A stretch of 64,000 nucleotides of DNA from Oscheius sp. JU75. Its lineage: Eukaryota; Nematoda; Chromadorea; Rhabditida; Rhabditidae. Below are positions 62,047-64,000 of the stretch, piece after piece. Numbering within the stretch: the stretch's first letter is position 1; each line of letters starts with the position of its first letter. Location: the NCBI GenBank assembly GCA_037178855.1, contig JASJZC010000004.1:3844001-3908000 (forward strand). The letters run 5' to 3'. The notes under the pieces are model-generated. The model searched no databases, was not told where the DNA came from, and saw nothing but the letters and a program-made list of their open reading frames with translations. Made by a program: the position numbers and the translations under genes.

Positions 62047-63931
62047 TCATTGAATAGCCTTCGTTTCGCTCTTTTCGAGCATCGGGGTTCCTTCTTCCTC
62101 CGAGATTTTTACTTCATCCAAGTTCACTGTCTTCGTCTCCACCTAAATGAACTGACTATGAAACACGAAAAGGAGCAAACGAGGAAAAAATATGAGACGA
62201 GAAAGTTGATAGTTCCCATCGCGACTACAGTAAAATAAACAGCCGGTGGCCACTGGGTATTCAAATAATTTAGCTGGAATCAGTTTTTGTAGCTAAAATC
62301 ATTAGACATACCACTGGGGCGATGAGTGCACCGAACCTGGCCACCAGAGAGCAACTTCCGGTAGCACTCGATCTACAAGAAGTCTCCATGGACTCGATGG
62401 CACAGAGATAGCAGGCATCCCATGTGTACTCGATGAAGACGGTACCAAACAGGTTCATGACAAGAAAGAGAATCCCCTAGAATGGATAGTATGCAATAGG
62501 ATAGAGACTACCTGATAATGAGTGAGAGTGAGGGCAGTCAAGATGAGGAAACATCCGATGACAACGATTTGCGATCCTTGATGAAGACGACGGCGAGTGA
62601 ACGACTTGGGGAATGTCGTGTCCACAGTCAGGAGGACCAGTTTAGAAATGGCGATGAGGATTCCGTAGAGGACTTGGTTTACATAGAGATTGCCACTGAG
62701 ATTACTCGAATTGAAGTCAGTCGCGTAGCTGCAAAAATCTTTTTTGTGAACAGTGAAATGCGGTGTTAGTCAATTCAAATCAAACTCGTTCTGTATCAAA
62801 CCTTGGACAAGAACTGAACGGGACAGAGAGTTGTTAAGAAAACAGTACCTACAAAGACAAGCTGTAAACCACATTGTCCAGAGGATCGTCAGTCTCTTGA
62901 AAAGTCCTTTCGTCTGAATCAGTTCGCAGAATGACTTGGTATGATCGATCTTCGCGTGCTGGACCGGCTCATACTTCACTCCAGCAAATCGAGCAATATA
63001 CTTTTCCGACTCGACCATCTCCTCCAGTTTTCCCTATATATCAAAATCAAAACTAATACAGATGATCAAACCTTATTGTGAAGCCAAGTTGGACTTTCTG
63101 GGAAGACGAAAACGACGATTAGAAGAGCAGGAAGGGCGGTGATAGCCGTCACAATTGAAGCAGATCGCCATTCGGAGTACAACCAACAAATTGAGGTCAG
63201 CATGATTCGAGCTATCCCCTAAAAATCTGATTGTCGTGTGAAAGAAGCGCTCTCGAACCCAATTGAAGATGGCTCGAAGGACCATTCTCTGTTTAGGAAG
63301 CAGCATCTCCATCGCGAATGTTATAACGACCACTGATCCACCTCCGATGGTCAGACCCAAGATGAATCGGATCACGAGGAGAATCTGCCAAGTCGGGGAG
63401 AAGGCTGTTTTCTGATTGTTTCCCATTCAAGAGTCTGTCTACCTGTGATGAAGTTCATAGTTATTCCCAATCCCATCGTCAAAGTGGAAATTGGTTTTCT
63501 GCCAAAAGCGTCAGATAGCATGCCGAATGAAAAAGTTCCCAAGAGGACGCCGACGAACTGAACTTGGGAGAAGAGAGAACGATAGTAGGCATCGGAGCCA
63601 CAGATCCAGCCATACCGGAACAAATTTGATGCTGAAAATGAATGAAGACTCACTCCATGGCAGCTGACTCGAACTGGACATTGAGAAAGGTAACATTCCC
63701 GTTACAACGGTCATATTCGGCACAATCCTTTCCAACAGGACCATCACCTGAAAAGGTATGTTCATTACATAGAGAGCGAGCCTTTTTCAACTTTCCCACC
63801 AACCCACCACATCTCCACTCGGGAACATAGTTAGAGAAAACGCCGAAAATGTTCTGTGAGCCGAGAAAGACCGTAAACTGTCGGCTCAGAAGAATAAAGA
63901 AGTGAAATCGGTTGAGATCATAGAAGGTCAT
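62047..63931 (-). CDS. SLC22-type organic cation/solute transporter
   Basis: Twelve-helix major-facilitator transporter. It starts MTFYDLNRFHFFILLSRQFT, with an extracellular loop 1 containing CDGPVGKDCAEYDRC. Then come YGWICGSDAYYRSLFSQVQF, the MFS loop motif DAFGRKPIS, FILGLTIGGGSVVVITFAME, and PESPTWLHNK (family signature PESPxWL) before the cytosolic loop LEEMVESEKYIARF. Later helices: NQVLYGILIAISKLVLLTVD, GILFLVMNLFGTVFIEYTWD and CYLCAIESMETSCRSSATGS. The C-terminus is VETKTVNLDEVKISEEEGTP ending ETKAIQ, stop TGA at 62047-62049. About ten exons. An upstream exon beyond the window is possible, since the chosen ATG follows an in-frame TGA with no clear acceptor. A decayed relative lies at 28.6-30.1 kb. 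Confidence 0.85.
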
Positions 63932-64000
63932 TTGGAAGAAGGGAACCGAAACGCGTGGTCAAATGTTGTAAGAACGTCAACCCTTATCATAAACCGGATT

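Noticed and set aside
61855..62238. 127-codon plus-strand frame
   Set aside because: Partly antisense to the last transporter exon, with no start context or domain.

Overview
The window is nuclear DNA of a nematode, probably from the chromadorean (Caenorhabditis-like) side. Genes have many exons separated by introns of about 30-60 bases. Most acceptors end in TTTCAG, and several genes have such an acceptor directly before the first ATG, as expected for spliced-leader trans-splicing. Nematode-type proteins are present: an NLP-21-type neuropeptide precursor, ubiquitin with the EVEASD variant, an AF10/ZFP-1 homologue, a MIG-18-like secreted protein, and nematode-style carbohydrate sulfotransferase, GILT and glutamate-receptor genes. 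There is no bacterial operon, CRISPR array or phage.

Layout. 0-7 kb: the 5' end of SLY1/SCFD1 (minus) head-to-head with the U5 snRNP GTPase EFTUD2, then a Mn/Zn-type cation efflux transporter. 7-11 kb: an NLP-21-like precursor (minus) and a MIG-18-like cysteine-rich secreted protein. 11-16.4 kb: a large NIDO-AMOP-vWD-sushi membrane protein resembling Drosophila Mesh and vertebrate SUSD2. 16.7-22.5 kb: a giant secreted protein built of CC-type cysteine modules with an EB-like end, carrying an alternative terminal exon. 24-27 kb: a short coiled-coil gene, a small zinc-finger gene and polyubiquitin. 28.5-30.1 kb: a decayed SLC22-type transporter. 30.7-36.7 kb: dephospho-CoA kinase and the AF10/ZFP-1 homologue. 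38.7-42.9 kb: a truncated SH2 gene, two C2H2-type genes and a sulfotransferase. 45-50 kb: a small secreted peptide gene, a second coiled-coil gene and a bZIP-like gene. 51-56.3 kb: GILT, an unidentified phosphoprotein-like gene and an ionotropic glutamate receptor with basic-protein ORFs nested in one intron. 57.5-64 kb: a peptide-receptor-like GPCR (minus) and an intact SLC22 transporter (minus).

Most genes are unrelated housekeeping or tissue genes; they are not a pathway cluster. Links worth noting are the intact and the dead SLC22 copies, the two related coiled-coil genes, and the close same-strand pair GILT and its downstream neighbour, which could be an operon. Exon joints were worked out by hand from reading frame, splice signals and family conservation. 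Joints where this was weak are marked.
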